The translations under genes and the position numbers were made by a program. The notes below the pieces were generated by a model. That model was not told the DNA's origin, searched no databases, and saw nothing but the letters and a program-made list of their open reading frames with translations. A DNA stretch of 64,000 nucleotides from positions 62,001 through 126,000 of the forward strand of contig NZ_BMHK01000004.1 in assembly GCF_014640675.1 (NCBI RefSeq), written 5' to 3'. The DNA is from Novosphingobium endophyticum (GTDB lineage Bacteria; Pseudomonadota; Alphaproteobacteria; Sphingomonadales; Sphingomonadaceae). How positions within the stretch are numbered: position 1 is the first letter of the stretch; each line of letters begins with the position of its first letter. Below, one piece after another: positions 1 to 8,467 of the stretch.

Positions 1-268
1 TCGCATCGACCTGCAGCGCGCGGCCCATCTCCTGGCCGATGATGATGCCGCCCATGGCCGGCGAGACGACCTTGTCGATCTGCTTTCTAATGTCGTGCGG
101 CAGCTTCGCGGCGAGCGCTACGGCCAGCCGCCCGGCCCGCTCAGGGTTCATCAGGACGCGGGCGCATTGAAGATAGTGCGCGCTGTGGCGGCCCGAGGAA
201 AGGAGAAAGTGCCCCTCCAGCAATGCCTTGCTGGCGCGGAACTCTGCGAGGACCTCTTCTTCCTGCAT
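1..268 (-). CDS. pyrE: Orotate phosphoribosyltransferase, N-terminal part (runs off window)
   Basis: The first 89 codons are visible; the gene continues beyond base 1. The start at 268 reads MQEEEVLAEFRASKALLEG and is followed by HFLLSSGRHSAHYLQCA, which is the substrate-recognition segment typical of bacterial PyrE. A conserved SPAMGGIIIGQEMGRAL stretch follows. PyrE joins orotate to PRPP in cytosolic de novo pyrimidine synthesis. It is transcribed away from the cytochrome oxidase operon, and the shared gap of about 200 bases must hold both promoters. A dihydroorotase gene for the preceding pathway step lies separately near 19.7-21.1 kb. The catalytic PRPP motif lies outside the window, so the call rests on the N-terminal pattern. 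Confidence 0.88.
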   Translation of the reverse strand, partial: MQEEEVLAEFRASKALLEGHFLLSSGRHSAHYLQCARVLMNPERAGRLAVALAAKLPHDIRKQIDKVVSPAMGGIIIGQEMGRALQVDA

Positions 269-351
269 TGCTGATCGTTTCCCTTGATGCGATTTTCGTT
301 GCTCTGGCGCACGCTTGTAACGCCCGCGGTCAAAAATTCCCCTAGAGGCGC

Positions 352-380
352 TTGAGACACGCGGCAAGCGCGCGTATAGG
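352..380 (+). promoter_or_regulatory. Probable sigma70-type promoter of the cytochrome oxidase operon
   Basis: TTGAGA at 352-357 and TATAGG at 375-380 are separated by 17 bases, close to the housekeeping consensus. Initiation near 387 would leave a leader of about 90 bases before ctaC. No transcript data are available; this is pattern recognition only. Confidence 0.5.
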
Positions 381-475
381 CCCCGCGGAAGGGGGGCGCT
401 CGCCTCCGCATCAGGGCGCGCGCAGGTGGGGCCGACTCGTCTGCGCGTTCGAAGGAAAACGGAAGCGCTATAAAG

Positions 476-1525
476 ATGATATCCGGCAAAATCGCACGCG
501 CCGCGAGCCAGATGGCGAAGGCTCCTGGCCTGTTTCTTGCCAGCCTGACTGCTGCTGGCATCATGGCCCCTCAGGTCGCGCTCGCCGCGGTTGCTCCCGA
601 GCCGGCCGCCGCTCCGGCGCAGGCCGCCGCCGGCAGCTATACACCGATGACGCCGACTCCCGGCATCGGCATGCCCGTCGACGGCGGCATCGGTTTCCAG
701 CAGCAGTTCTCCAAGCTCGGCGAATATGGCGAGTGGATTCACAACGCGGTCTTGCTGCCGATCATCGGCGTGATCAGCGTTTTCGTCCTTGTCCTGCTGC
801 TGATCATCATCGTGCGCTACAATCGCCGCGCCAATCCGGTGCCTTCGAAGACCAGCCATCACACCGTGCTCGAGGTCATCTGGACGCTGGTCCCGGTGCT
901 GATCCTGGTTGGCATCGCCATTCCCTCGATCGACCTGCTCGCCAAGCAGTACAAGCCCGCCCCCAAGGACGCGCTGACCATCAAGGTGACGGGTAACCAG
1001 TGGTTCTGGACTTACGGTTATCCGGACAATGGCGATTTCGAGGTCATTTCGAACATGCTCAACCTGCCCGGCCAGCCCACCATCAACAACGGTGTGCGCG
1101 AAGTCGGGTCCGAGCCGTGGGACGGCCCGTCGCACCTCGAGGTCGACAACCGCATGGTCGTGCCCGTGGGTGAACCGATCCGCCTGCAGATCACGGCTTC
1201 GGACGTGATTCACTCCTTCGCGGTGCCCTCGCTCTGGTTCAAGCTCGACGCCGTGCCCGGCCGGATCAATGAGAAGGTGCTCGTGGTCGAGAAGCCGGGC
1301 GTCTACTACGGCCAGTGCTCCGAACTGTGCGGCGCCAAGCACGGCTACATGCCGATCGCGGTCGAGGCGCTGCCGCGCGACAAATACAACGCCTGGGTGC
1401 TGACGCACGCCGGCGGCGCGATCGACGGCCAGAAGGCCGCCGGATCAGAGACCGACTACCTGCCGGGCGAGCAGCCCGCCGGCGAAGCTTCGGAGGCCCC
1501 GGCCGCCGAAGCCGCCGCCGAATAA
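476..1525 (+). CDS. ctaC: Cytochrome c oxidase subunit II (CuA subunit)
   Basis: 349 residues. CtaC takes electrons from cytochrome c through a binuclear CuA centre in the periplasm. An N-terminal signal-like segment (about 1-38) is followed by an Ala/Pro-rich linker. Two transmembrane helices come next, near residues 95-120 and 130-160. The WFWTYGYP aromatic patch follows. All CuA ligands are present: H246, C281, E283, C285, H289 and M292, with the usual spacing of 35 between the first His and first Cys. The C-terminus is an acidic Ala/Glu-rich tail. The start at 476 is preceded by GGAAGC; an in-frame ATG at 512 is a weaker alternative. First gene of the cta operon; ctaD follows after 32 bases. 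Confidence 0.97.
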   Translation: MISGKIARAASQMAKAPGLFLASLTAAGIMAPQVALAAVAPEPAAAPAQAAAGSYTPMTPTPGIGMPVDGGIGFQQQFSKLGEYGEWIHNAVLLPIIGVISVFVLVLLLIIIVRYNRRANPVPSKTSHHTVLEVIWTLVPVLILVGIAIPSIDLLAKQYKPAPKDALTIKVTGNQWFWTYGYPDNGDFEVISNMLNLPGQPTINNGVREVGSEPWDGPSHLEVDNRMVVPVGEPIRLQITASDVIHSFAVPSLWFKLDAVPGRINEKVLVVEKPGVYYGQCSELCGAKHGYMPIAVEALPRDKYNAWVLTHAGGAIDGQKAAGSETDYLPGEQPAGEASEAPAAEAAAE

Positions 1526-1557
1526 GCCCGTTTCAAAGAACATAGGTCACCCGAACC

Positions 1558-3234
1558 ATGGCAACCACCGCTGATCACTTCCAGGCGCACTCGGAAGAGC
1601 ACGCGCATGACCACAAGCCGGGCTTCTTCGCCCGCTGGTTCATGTCGACCAACCACAAGGACATCGGCACGATGTACCTGATCTTCGCGATCATCGCGGG
1701 GATCGTGGGCGGCGCTTTCTCCGGCATGATGCGCGTCGAGCTGGCCGATCCGGGCATCCAGTACCTGGATACCTTCGCCCGCTGGTTCGGTGCCACCAAT
1801 CCGGACTTCAACTCGACGCTGCACGTCTGGAACGTCCTGATCACGGCGCACGGCCTGATCATGGTCTTCTTCATGGTCATGCCGGCGATCATCGGCGGCT
1901 TCGGCAACTGGTTCGTGCCGATCATGATCGGCGCGCCGGACATGGCCTTCCCGCGCATGAACAATATCTCGTTCTGGCTGACCGTCGCGGGCTTCATCTC
2001 GCTGCTTTGCTCGGCCTTCGTGCCGGGCGGAACGGGCCTGGGCGCCGGCACCGGCTGGACCGTCTATGCGCCGCTTTCGACCACCGGTTCGCCCGGACCC
2101 GCTGTCGATTTCGGCATCTTCTCGCTGCACCTTGCCGGTGCCGGCTCGATCATGGGCGCGATCAATTTCATCACCACCATCTTCAACATGCGTGCCCCCG
2201 GCATGACCATTCACAAGATGCCGCTGTTCGTGTGGTCGGTACTGGTTACCGCGTTCCTGCTGCTGCTCGCGCTGCCGGTCCTTGCCGCCGCGATCACCAT
2301 GCTGCTGACTGACCGCAACTTCGGCACCACCTTCTTCGATCCGGCGGGCGGCGGCGATCCGGTGCTCTACCAGCACCTGTTCTGGTTCTTCGGGCACCCC
2401 GAAGTCTACATCATGATCCTGCCCGGCTTCGGCATCATCTCGCAGATCGTCTCGACCTTCTCGAAAAAGCCGGTCTTCGGCTACCTCGGCATGGCTTACG
2501 CCATGGTCGCGATTGGCGTGGTCGGTTTCATCGTGTGGGCGCACCACATGTACACCTCGGGTCTCTCGGTGAACACGAAGATGTACTTCACCGCGGCGAC
2601 CATGGTCATCGCGGTCCCCACCGGCGTCAAGATCTTCTCGTGGATCGCGACGATGTGGGGCGGTTCGGTCAGCTTCAAGTCGCCGATGGTCTGGGCCCTT
2701 GGCTTCATCTTCCTCTTCACCGTCGGCGGCGTGACCGGCGTCGTGCTCGCCAATGGCGGCGTCGACGACAACCTGCACGACACCTACTATGTCGTGGCGC
2801 ACTTCCACTACGTGCTCTCGCTCGGTGCGGTCACCGCGCTCTTCGCGGCCTTCTACTACTGGTTTCCGAAGATGAGCGGCCGGATGCACTCGGAATTCCT
2901 CGCCCATCTGCACTTCTGGGTGTTCTTCATCGGCGTGAACCTGATCTTCTTCCCGATGCACTTCCTCGGGCTGCAGGGCATGCCGCGTCGCTATCCCGAC
3001 TATGCCGAGGCTTATGCGCTGTGGAACCAGGTCGCGACCGACGGCTACATGATCATGGCCGCCAGCATCGGGATCTGGTTCGTCAACATTGCCTACGCCT
3101 TCGTCGCCGGCAAGAAGGCGGAAGACAACTACTGGGGTGAAGGCGCGACCACGCTTGAGTGGACGCTGACCAGCCCGCCGCCGTTCCACCAGTTCGAGAC
3201 GCTTCCGGTGATCGAGGAATCGCATCACCACTGA
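1558..3234 (+). CDS. ctaD: Cytochrome c oxidase subunit I, aa3 type
   Basis: 558 residues with about twelve membrane helices. This is the catalytic subunit that reduces oxygen and pumps protons. CuB ligands are H280, H329 and H330, and the heme a/a3 ligands lie in HFHYVLS (H415 and H417). GHPEVY supplies E282 at the end of the D-channel, so this is a type A1 heme-copper oxidase. The cross-linked Tyr position is Y284. The spacing matches Paracoccus CtaD with an offset of about four residues. The C-terminus is a His-rich cytoplasmic tail (EESHHH). It sits directly after ctaC, and a palindromic repeat separates it from ctaB. Confidence 0.98.
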   Translation: MATTADHFQAHSEEHAHDHKPGFFARWFMSTNHKDIGTMYLIFAIIAGIVGGAFSGMMRVELADPGIQYLDTFARWFGATNPDFNSTLHVWNVLITAHGLIMVFFMVMPAIIGGFGNWFVPIMIGAPDMAFPRMNNISFWLTVAGFISLLCSAFVPGGTGLGAGTGWTVYAPLSTTGSPGPAVDFGIFSLHLAGAGSIMGAINFITTIFNMRAPGMTIHKMPLFVWSVLVTAFLLLLALPVLAAAITMLLTDRNFGTTFFDPAGGGDPVLYQHLFWFFGHPEVYIMILPGFGIISQIVSTFSKKPVFGYLGMAYAMVAIGVVGFIVWAHHMYTSGLSVNTKMYFTAATMVIAVPTGVKIFSWIATMWGGSVSFKSPMVWALGFIFLFTVGGVTGVVLANGGVDDNLHDTYYVVAHFHYVLSLGAVTALFAAFYYWFPKMSGRMHSEFLAHLHFWVFFIGVNLIFFPMHFLGLQGMPRRYPDYAEAYALWNQVATDGYMIMAASIGIWFVNIAYAFVAGKKAEDNYWGEGATTLEWTLTSPPPFHQFETLPVIEESHHH

Positions 3235-3279
3235 TGGACGACGCATGCACGCCGGCTTGCCGGTCGTGCTCAAGCAATC

Positions 3280-3390
3280 CCCCTCCCGCTTGCGGGAGGG
3301 GCCAGGGGAGGGCATGTTGCCCTCTTCTAACGCGTTAAGTTTGGTAGGATGAAACAGGCCCTCTCCCAACCCCTCCCGCAAGCGGGAGGG
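3280..3390. repeat. Paired inverted REP-like palindromes between ctaD and ctaB
   Basis: CCCCTCCCGC, two T, GCGGGAGGGG occupies 3280-3301. A second unit, CCCCTCCCGC, two A, then GCGGGAGGG, occupies 3370-3390. Each is a 9-10 bp stem with a 2-base centre, and the two are reverse complements of each other, as in a REP/BIME pair. The stretch between them is AT-richer. Neither stem is followed by a T-run, so a terminator role is doubtful. The pair could affect the ctaD/ctaB mRNA level ratio (inference). Confidence 0.7.
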
Positions 3391-3429
3391 AAGCCGAAAG
3401 ACGCCCCGCTCACGCGGGCGACGGTTCCC

Positions 3430-4311
3430 ATGCCGGCCGATTGGCGCGACTTGCTTGCGCTGACCAAGCCGCGTGTGATGAGCCTGGTGATCTTTACCGG
3501 CCTTTGCGGCCTGATCGCCGCGCCGGAGCGCATTCACCCGGTGCTCGCCTTCACCGCGATCCTGTGTATCGCCATGGGCGCGGGCGGCGCCGCGGCGCTC
3601 AACCAGTGGTGGGAAGCCGATCTCGACGCCGGAATGAAGCGCACCGCCAAGCGGCCGCTGCCGCAGGGAAGGCTCGAGCGCACGACCGCGCGCGACTTCG
3701 GCATGGTTCTGTGCGCCGCGTCCGTGTTCCTGATGGGTTTCGCGGTGGGCTGGCTGGCGGCGGCGATCCTGGCCGTCTCGATTGTCTATTACGCCGTCAT
3801 CTATACGATCTGGCTCAAGCCGCGCACGCCGCAGAACATCGTCATCGGTGGCGGTGCGGGCGCCTTTCCGCCGCTGATCGGCTGGGTCGCGGCGACCGGG
3901 GACATCACGTTGATGCCGGTCGTGCTCTTCGCCATCATCTTCTTCTGGACGCCGCCGCATTTCTGGGCGCTCGCGCTGTTCGTGAAGAGCGATTACGCCA
4001 AGGTCGGCATTCCGATGATGCCGGTCGTCGCCGGCGAGAAGGCTACGCGCCGGCAGATCCTGGCCTATGCGATCCTGCTTTTGCCGCTCAGCGTCGTGCC
4101 GTGGTGGATCGGCGGGACAGGGGCCGTATACGGCGCGTCGGCGGCGGTGCTTTCGACACTGTTCCTCGCGTTGTCGGCCCGCGTCGGCCTGCGCGAGAGC
4201 GAGGGGCCGGAAGACCGAATGAAGCCGGAAAAGCAGCTCTTTGCCTATTCGGTGATCTATCTCTTCGCGCTCTTCGCCGCGCTCGTCGTCGACCGCTTCG
4301 TCGCCATCTGA
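3430..4311 (+). CDS. ctaB: Protoheme IX farnesyltransferase
   Basis: 293 residues from the chosen start, [17 protein letters not shown]. CtaB attaches a farnesyl group to heme B to give heme O, the precursor of the heme A used by this oxidase. It is a UbiA-family membrane prenyltransferase with about eight or nine helices. The Asp-rich region N-Q-W-W-E-A-D-L-D near residue 60 and the downstream polar loop with [15 protein letters not shown] are typical. The reading frame stays open upstream to an ATG at 3349. That extension of 27 residues runs through the palindromic repeat and is probably not translated, although no strong ribosome binding site settles the matter. Confidence 0.95.
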   Translation: MPADWRDLLALTKPRVMSLVIFTGLCGLIAAPERIHPVLAFTAILCIAMGAGGAAALNQWWEADLDAGMKRTAKRPLPQGRLERTTARDFGMVLCAASVFLMGFAVGWLAAAILAVSIVYYAVIYTIWLKPRTPQNIVIGGGAGAFPPLIGWVAATGDITLMPVVLFAIIFFWTPPHFWALALFVKSDYAKVGIPMMPVVAGEKATRRQILAYAILLLPLSVVPWWIGGTGAVYGASAAVLSTLFLALSARVGLRESEGPEDRMKPEKQLFAYSVIYLFALFAALVVDRFVAI

Positions 4312-4321
4312 GGACATAGCC

Positions 4322-4450
4322 ATGGACGACCCCGATCCGAATCGCCGCACGCCCGAAGAGATCCGCAAGAGCCGCAATGTCGTCCTGGCGGTGAGCCTTG
4401 GGGCTTTCGTGATCCTCGTGTTTTTCATCTCGATCGCCAAGATGGGCTGA
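4322..4450 (+). CDS. CoxF-like small membrane protein of the oxidase operon (42 aa)
   Basis: The product has a charged N-terminus (MDDPDPNRRTPEEIRKSRN), one transmembrane helix (about residues 20-38) and ends in IAKMG. Tiny proteins with the same plan (acidic start, basic patch, one helix, final K-M/L-G) sit between ctaB and ctaG in many alphaproteobacteria and are called CoxF. The position here is identical, 10 bases after ctaB and 5 before ctaG. A role in oxidase assembly is inferred from position. Automated callers easily miss it because of its length. Confidence 0.75.
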   Translation: MDDPDPNRRTPEEIRKSRNVVLAVSLGAFVILVFFISIAKMG

Positions 4451-4455
4451 AAGCC

Positions 4456-5046
4456 GTGACGACCGCGATCCAACACCGGCGCAGCAACGCGAAGGTCGCG
4501 CTGATTGCCTTTTCGATGGCGCTGGGGATGCTGGGTCTGGGCTATGCCTCGGTCCCGCTCTACCGCATTTTCTGCCAGGTCACCGGCTATGGCGGCACGA
4601 CAAAGCGGGTGGACGCGGCGCAGGCGGCGAGCATCAAGGACAGCGGCCGGACGATCTCTATCCGCTTCGACGCCAATGTCGCGCGCGACATGCCGTGGGA
4701 CTTCAAGCCACTCCAGAACACCGATACGGTTTCGATCGGTGCGCGCGACATGGCGCTGTTCTGGGCGAAGAACACATCGGACCAGACCGTCACCGGCACC
4801 GCCAGCTTCAATGTCGAGCCGGAACAGGCGGCGAAATATTTCAACAAGATCCAGTGCTTCTGTTTTACCGAACAGACCCTGAAGCCCGGCGAGGAAGTGC
4901 GCATGCCGGTGCTTTACTACGTCGATCCCGCGTTTCTGGACGATCCGGACAACAAGGACGTGCAGCAGATCACGCTCAGCTACACCTTCCATGTCACATC
5001 TATAGGCGACGCAAAGGCACTGGACCGCGATCAATCGGGCGGTTAA
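4456..5046 (+). CDS. ctaG: Cytochrome c oxidase assembly protein CtaG (Cox11 family, CuB insertion)
   Basis: 196 residues with a GTG start. One N-terminal membrane anchor (about residues 13-35) precedes a periplasmic immunoglobulin-like domain. The copper-binding pair is C134-F-C136 in the motif IQCFCFTEQTLKPGEE, and a further Cys lies in YRIFCQVTGYGGTT near residue 40. These are the diagnostic Cox11 features. The protein delivers copper to the CuB site of subunit I. The GTG lies 5 bases after the CoxF-like stop, so translation is probably coupled. Confidence 0.96.
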   Translation: MTTAIQHRRSNAKVALIAFSMALGMLGLGYASVPLYRIFCQVTGYGGTTKRVDAAQAASIKDSGRTISIRFDANVARDMPWDFKPLQNTDTVSIGARDMALFWAKNTSDQTVTGTASFNVEPEQAAKYFNKIQCFCFTEQTLKPGEEVRMPVLYYVDPAFLDDPDNKDVQQITLSYTFHVTSIGDAKALDRDQSGG

Positions 5047-5124
5047 GGGCGCACGGGAATTCTTCCGCGGCGGCGGCGCTGCGGGCACAGGACAGACAGT
5101 TTCGAAAACGGGGACGAAGGCACC

Positions 5125-5946
5125 ATGGCCGGTACCAAGCACCACGACTACCACATTCTTCCGCCGGACATCGTGCCGCTCCTGACCACTATCGGCGCCC
5201 TTACGTTCACGTCGGGCATGGTGCTGTTCATGCATGACATGCCGGGCGGCGCATTCGTGCCGTGGCTGGGCATGGCGCTGCTGCTCGCCTCGATGTTCAC
5301 TTGGTTCTCCAAGATCGTGAACGAAGCGCATGCGGGCGATCACACGCCGGTCGTGCAGCTTCACCAGCGTTACGGCATGATCCTGTTCATCGCTTCGGAA
5401 GTGATGTTCTTCGCCGGCTGGTTCTGGGCTTTCTTCGACTTCTCGTTGTTCCCCTCGGAACTCTCCGAGGCTGTCGCGGGCCAGTGGCCGCCCAAGGCGG
5501 TAGAGGCGGTCATGGACCCCTTCGACCTGCCGCTGCTCAACACGCTGATCCTGCTCTGCTCGGGCACCACCGTCACCTGGGCGCACCATGCGCTGATCCA
5601 TGGCGACCGCGAGGGTCTGAAGATGGGCCTGTGGGCGACCGTGCTGCTCGGCATCCTCTTCACCTCGATCCAGGCTTACGAGTACGTCCACGCGCCGTTC
5701 CCCTTCGGGCAGAACACCTACGGCTCGGCCTTCTACATGGCGACCGGCTTCCACGGCTTCCACGTCATCGTCGGCACCATCATGCTGATCGTCTGCCTCG
5801 TGCGCGCCTATAAGGGCGACTTCACCCCGCGCCAGCACTTCGGCTTCGAAGCGGCCGCGTGGTACTGGCACTTCGTTGACGTCGTGTGGCTGTTCCTCTT
5901 CGTCGCGGTCTATATCTGGGGCGGCTGGGGTTATCCGACGCACTGA
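5125..5946 (+). CDS. ctaE: Cytochrome c oxidase subunit III
   Basis: 273 residues with seven predicted membrane helices. It has family marks such as KHHDYHILPPDIVPL at the start, FIASEVMFFAGWFWAFF, and GFHGFHVIVGT and AAWYWHFVDVVWLFLF toward the end. The conserved Glu in SEVMFF is present. Subunit III stabilises proton pumping and oxygen delivery to subunit I. It follows ctaG after 78 bases, with GAAGG before the ATG. Confidence 0.97.
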   Translation: MAGTKHHDYHILPPDIVPLLTTIGALTFTSGMVLFMHDMPGGAFVPWLGMALLLASMFTWFSKIVNEAHAGDHTPVVQLHQRYGMILFIASEVMFFAGWFWAFFDFSLFPSELSEAVAGQWPPKAVEAVMDPFDLPLLNTLILLCSGTTVTWAHHALIHGDREGLKMGLWATVLLGILFTSIQAYEYVHAPFPFGQNTYGSAFYMATGFHGFHVIVGTIMLIVCLVRAYKGDFTPRQHFGFEAAAWYWHFVDVVWLFLFVAVYIWGGWGYPTH

Positions 5947-5947
5947 C

Positions 5948-6337
5948 ATGGCCGAAAGCCGCGAATCGAAATCAGGAGGGCAGCCGGAGACCGCTTCGGC
6001 TGCCCTTTTCGGTCTCTGCCCCCGCTGCGGCGCACGGACCCTGTTCGACGGGATCGCGCGATTCGCGCCGCGCTGTCCCGAATGCCGCCTCGATTTCAGC
6101 CAGTTCAACGTCGGCGATGGCCCGGCCGCCTTTCTCACCCTGATCGTCGGCGCGGTGATCGCGGTACTGGCGATCTGGCTGCAACTGTCCTTCGAGCCGC
6201 CTTTCTGGGTTCATGCCCTGCTCTGGATACCGCTGACGACCGCGCTGGTGATCGGCGGCCTGCGGGTCGCCAAATCCTGGCTGCTCGGCGCCGAGTACCG
6301 CCGCCGTGCCGGAGAGGGCAGGATGAAGAATGACTGA
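5948..6337 (+). CDS. DUF983 family zinc-ribbon membrane protein
   Basis: 129 residues. A zinc ribbon (LCPRCG ... RCPECR, about residues 24-46) is followed by two membrane helices (about 60-80 and 85-105). The combination is characteristic of DUF983. Members commonly lie between ctaE and surf1 in alphaproteobacteria and are thought to take part in oxidase biogenesis, but no activity is established. The ATG at 5948 starts one base after the ctaE stop. The reading frame is open further upstream only because it shadows ctaE. The 3' end overlaps the next gene by 8 bases. Confidence 0.85.
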   Translation: MAESRESKSGGQPETASAALFGLCPRCGARTLFDGIARFAPRCPECRLDFSQFNVGDGPAAFLTLIVGAVIAVLAIWLQLSFEPPFWVHALLWIPLTTALVIGGLRVAKSWLLGAEYRRRAGEGRMKND

Positions 6338-6926
6338 CGCGATGCGCAGGCCGCCGATCCTTCCCACCCTGATCGTGCTCGTGGCGGTCGGGATCATGAT
6401 CGCGCTGGGCTTCTGGCAATTGGGCCGGCTTCATGAGAAGGAAGCGCTGCTGTCCCGTTACGAGCAGGCGCAGGCCGCGTCGGAAGAGATCGTCTGGCCC
6501 CGCGGCGAGGGGGAACAGAAGGATCAGCTCTATCGCCGCGCACGGCTCACCTGCGATGCGGTCGCCGATCGTTCCAGCATGGCGGGCCGCAATGCGAAAG
6601 GCGAGCCCGGCGTTGCGCAGACCGCGCAATGCGTGCTGCCCAATGGCGCCAGGGCGCTCGTCGTGCTCGGCTGGTCGCGCCAGCCCAATGTCGCCGCGAA
6701 CTGGCAAGGCGGGAACGTCCACGGCGTGATCGCCCCCGGCCCTCGCCTGGTCGCCGATCCGCCCCTCGATGGGCTCGAGGCCAATGCCGCGCCCGACCCC
6801 TCGGAGATTCCGAACAACCACTTGTCTTACGCGATCCAGTGGTTCTTCTTCGCGGCGACGGCGGTGGTGATTTACGTCCTTGCCCTCGGAAAGCGCCGCC
6901 GCGCGGCGCCGGAGAGGATTGCGTAA
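6330..6926 (+). CDS. SURF1 family oxidase biogenesis protein
   Basis: 198 residues. An N-terminal helix (about 8-28) leads to the SURF1 start pattern LGFWQLGRLHEKEALL. A periplasmic domain with VVLGWSRQP follows, then NNHLSYAIQWFFFA, the family's C-terminal helix. SURF1 helps insert heme A into subunit I. The protein is shorter than many homologues (about 230-250), mainly in the middle domain. It overlaps the DUF983 gene by 8 bases and is followed by thrC after 30 bases. Confidence 0.9.
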   Translation: MTDAMRRPPILPTLIVLVAVGIMIALGFWQLGRLHEKEALLSRYEQAQAASEEIVWPRGEGEQKDQLYRRARLTCDAVADRSSMAGRNAKGEPGVAQTAQCVLPNGARALVVLGWSRQPNVAANWQGGNVHGVIAPGPRLVADPPLDGLEANAAPDPSEIPNNHLSYAIQWFFFAATAVVIYVLALGKRRRAAPERIA

Positions 6927-6956
6927 CGCGCGCGGCGGGGCTAACCGCGCATTCCC

Positions 6957-8360
6957 ATGGAATACATCAGCACTCGCGGCAGCGCACCGGCGCTCGATTT
7001 CGAAGGCGCGACGCTCGCCGGCCTCGCATCGGACGGCGGACTCTACGTTCCGCGCGAATGGCCTCGCTTCTCGGCGGACGAGATCGCCGGCATGGCGGGC
7101 CTGCCTTATGCAGAGCTGGCCGCGAAAGTCATGCATCCCTTCGTCGGGGCAAGCCTCACCTATGAGCGCCTGCTGGAGCTGACGACGCAGGCTTACGGGC
7201 GCTTCTCGCACAAGGCGGTGACGCCGCTCAGTCAGTTCGACGAACAGCAGTGGCTGCTTGAGCTGTTCCATGGCCCGACGCTCGCCTTCAAGGATGTGGC
7301 GCTGCAGCTTCTCGGCCTGCTCTTCGAGGAATTCCTGAGCCGGTCGGACCGCAACCTGACCATCGTCGGCGCGACTTCGGGCGATACCGGTTCGGCTGCG
7401 ATCGACGCGGTGGCCGGGCGAGCCAATGTCGACATCTACATGCTGCACCCCAAGGGCCGCGTCTCCGACGTGCAGCGCCGGCAGATGACCACGGTGCTGG
7501 CGCCCAACGTGCATAACCTTGCGCTGGAGAATGCCAGCTTCGACGATGCCCAGGCGATCGTGAAGCGCATGTTCAACGACCGCGCGATGACCGACCGCTT
7601 CGCCATCGGCGCGGTCAACTCGATCAACTGGGCGCGGCTGATGGCGCAGGTGGTCTATTACTTCGCCGCGGGCATCCAGCTCGGCGCGCCGCACCGAGAA
7701 GTCGCCTTCTCGGTGCCGACCGGCAATTTCGGCGACGTCTTTGCCGGCCATGTCGCGGCGCGGATGGGCCTGCCGGTCGCCCGGCTGATCGTCGCCACCA
7801 ACGTCAACGACATCCTCCACCGGGCGCTGTCGAGCGGCGATTATTCCCAGGGTCAGGTCACGCCGACCGCCGCGCCCTCGATGGACATCCAGGTCTCGTC
7901 CAATTTCGAACGCCTGCTTTTCGACGTGGGCGGCCGCGATGGAAAGGCGCTGGCCGCGCAGATGGCCGACTTCGAGGCGACCCGGGCGATGCAGCTGACC
8001 AACGCGCAGCGCGAAGGCGCCGCCACGCTGTTCCAGTCGGCGCGCGCCGATGCCGACGAGATGCGTCAGACGATCCGCTGGGCCTGGGAGAATTGCGGCG
8101 AGCTGATCGACCCGCACACCGCCTGCGGCCTCTTCGCTGCGCGAGACGCCGGCATCGATCCCGCGATTCCCGTGGTCACGCTCGCCACCGCGCACCCGGC
8201 CAAGTTCCCCGAAGCCGTTGAACGTGCCACCGGTCAGCGCCCCGGCTTGCCGACGCGTGTGGGCGACTTGTTCGACCGCGAGGAGAAGTGCGCCGACCTG
8301 CCTGGCGAATATGATGCCGTCGCCGCCTTCGTTGCAGGGCATGCGACGCCGAAAGCCTGA
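6957..8360 (+). CDS. thrC: Threonine synthase
   Basis: 467 residues, the length of the long bacterial/fungal-type enzyme. It converts O-phosphohomoserine to threonine using PLP. The N-terminus MEYISTRGSAPALDF is typical. The PLP lysine is K112 in HGPTLAFKDVALQ, the phosphate loop is in GATSGDTGSAAID, and FSVPTGNFGDVFAG follows. It lies 30 bases after SURF1 on the same strand. Its stop overlaps a tiny ORF, so thrC may be translated from an extended oxidase transcript or from an internal promoter not evident in the short gap. Confidence 0.97.
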   Translation: MEYISTRGSAPALDFEGATLAGLASDGGLYVPREWPRFSADEIAGMAGLPYAELAAKVMHPFVGASLTYERLLELTTQAYGRFSHKAVTPLSQFDEQQWLLELFHGPTLAFKDVALQLLGLLFEEFLSRSDRNLTIVGATSGDTGSAAIDAVAGRANVDIYMLHPKGRVSDVQRRQMTTVLAPNVHNLALENASFDDAQAIVKRMFNDRAMTDRFAIGAVNSINWARLMAQVVYYFAAGIQLGAPHREVAFSVPTGNFGDVFAGHVAARMGLPVARLIVATNVNDILHRALSSGDYSQGQVTPTAAPSMDIQVSSNFERLLFDVGGRDGKALAAQMADFEATRAMQLTNAQREGAATLFQSARADADEMRQTIRWAWENCGELIDPHTACGLFAARDAGIDPAIPVVTLATAHPAKFPEAVERATGQRPGLPTRVGDLFDREEKCADLPGEYDAVAAFVAGHATPKA

Positions 8361-8467
8361 TGGTCTTGTTTGACGCCGAGGCGCGCCGGCGCGAAGCGGA
8401 GAGCGGTTTCGCGCAAGGCAGCCTCTTTGCGCCTTCGCGCGCGCTCGGTTTGCGGGCAAGGGCCTGA
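8360..8467 (+). CDS. Candidate 35-residue linking ORF between thrC and the methyltransferase gene
   Basis: ATG at 8360 overlaps the thrC stop by one base (TGATG). The ORF's own stop overlaps the next ATG in the same way at 8465-8469. The product starts MVLFDAEARRREAESG and is Arg/Ala-rich with no membrane segment. The exact fit with two one-base overlaps suggests a translated, coupling ORF. A short random open frame in GC-rich DNA is the competing explanation, and no homologue is recognised. Confidence 0.35.
   Translation: MVLFDAEARRREAESGFAQGSLFAPSRALGLRARA

Noticed and set aside
1456..6138. A minus-strand open frame of 1560 codons opposite the oxidase operon
   Set aside because: It is the antisense of ctaD, ctaB, ctaG and ctaE in GC-rich DNA. 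It has His/Arg/Asp-rich composition with no domain, while the plus strand carries clear families.
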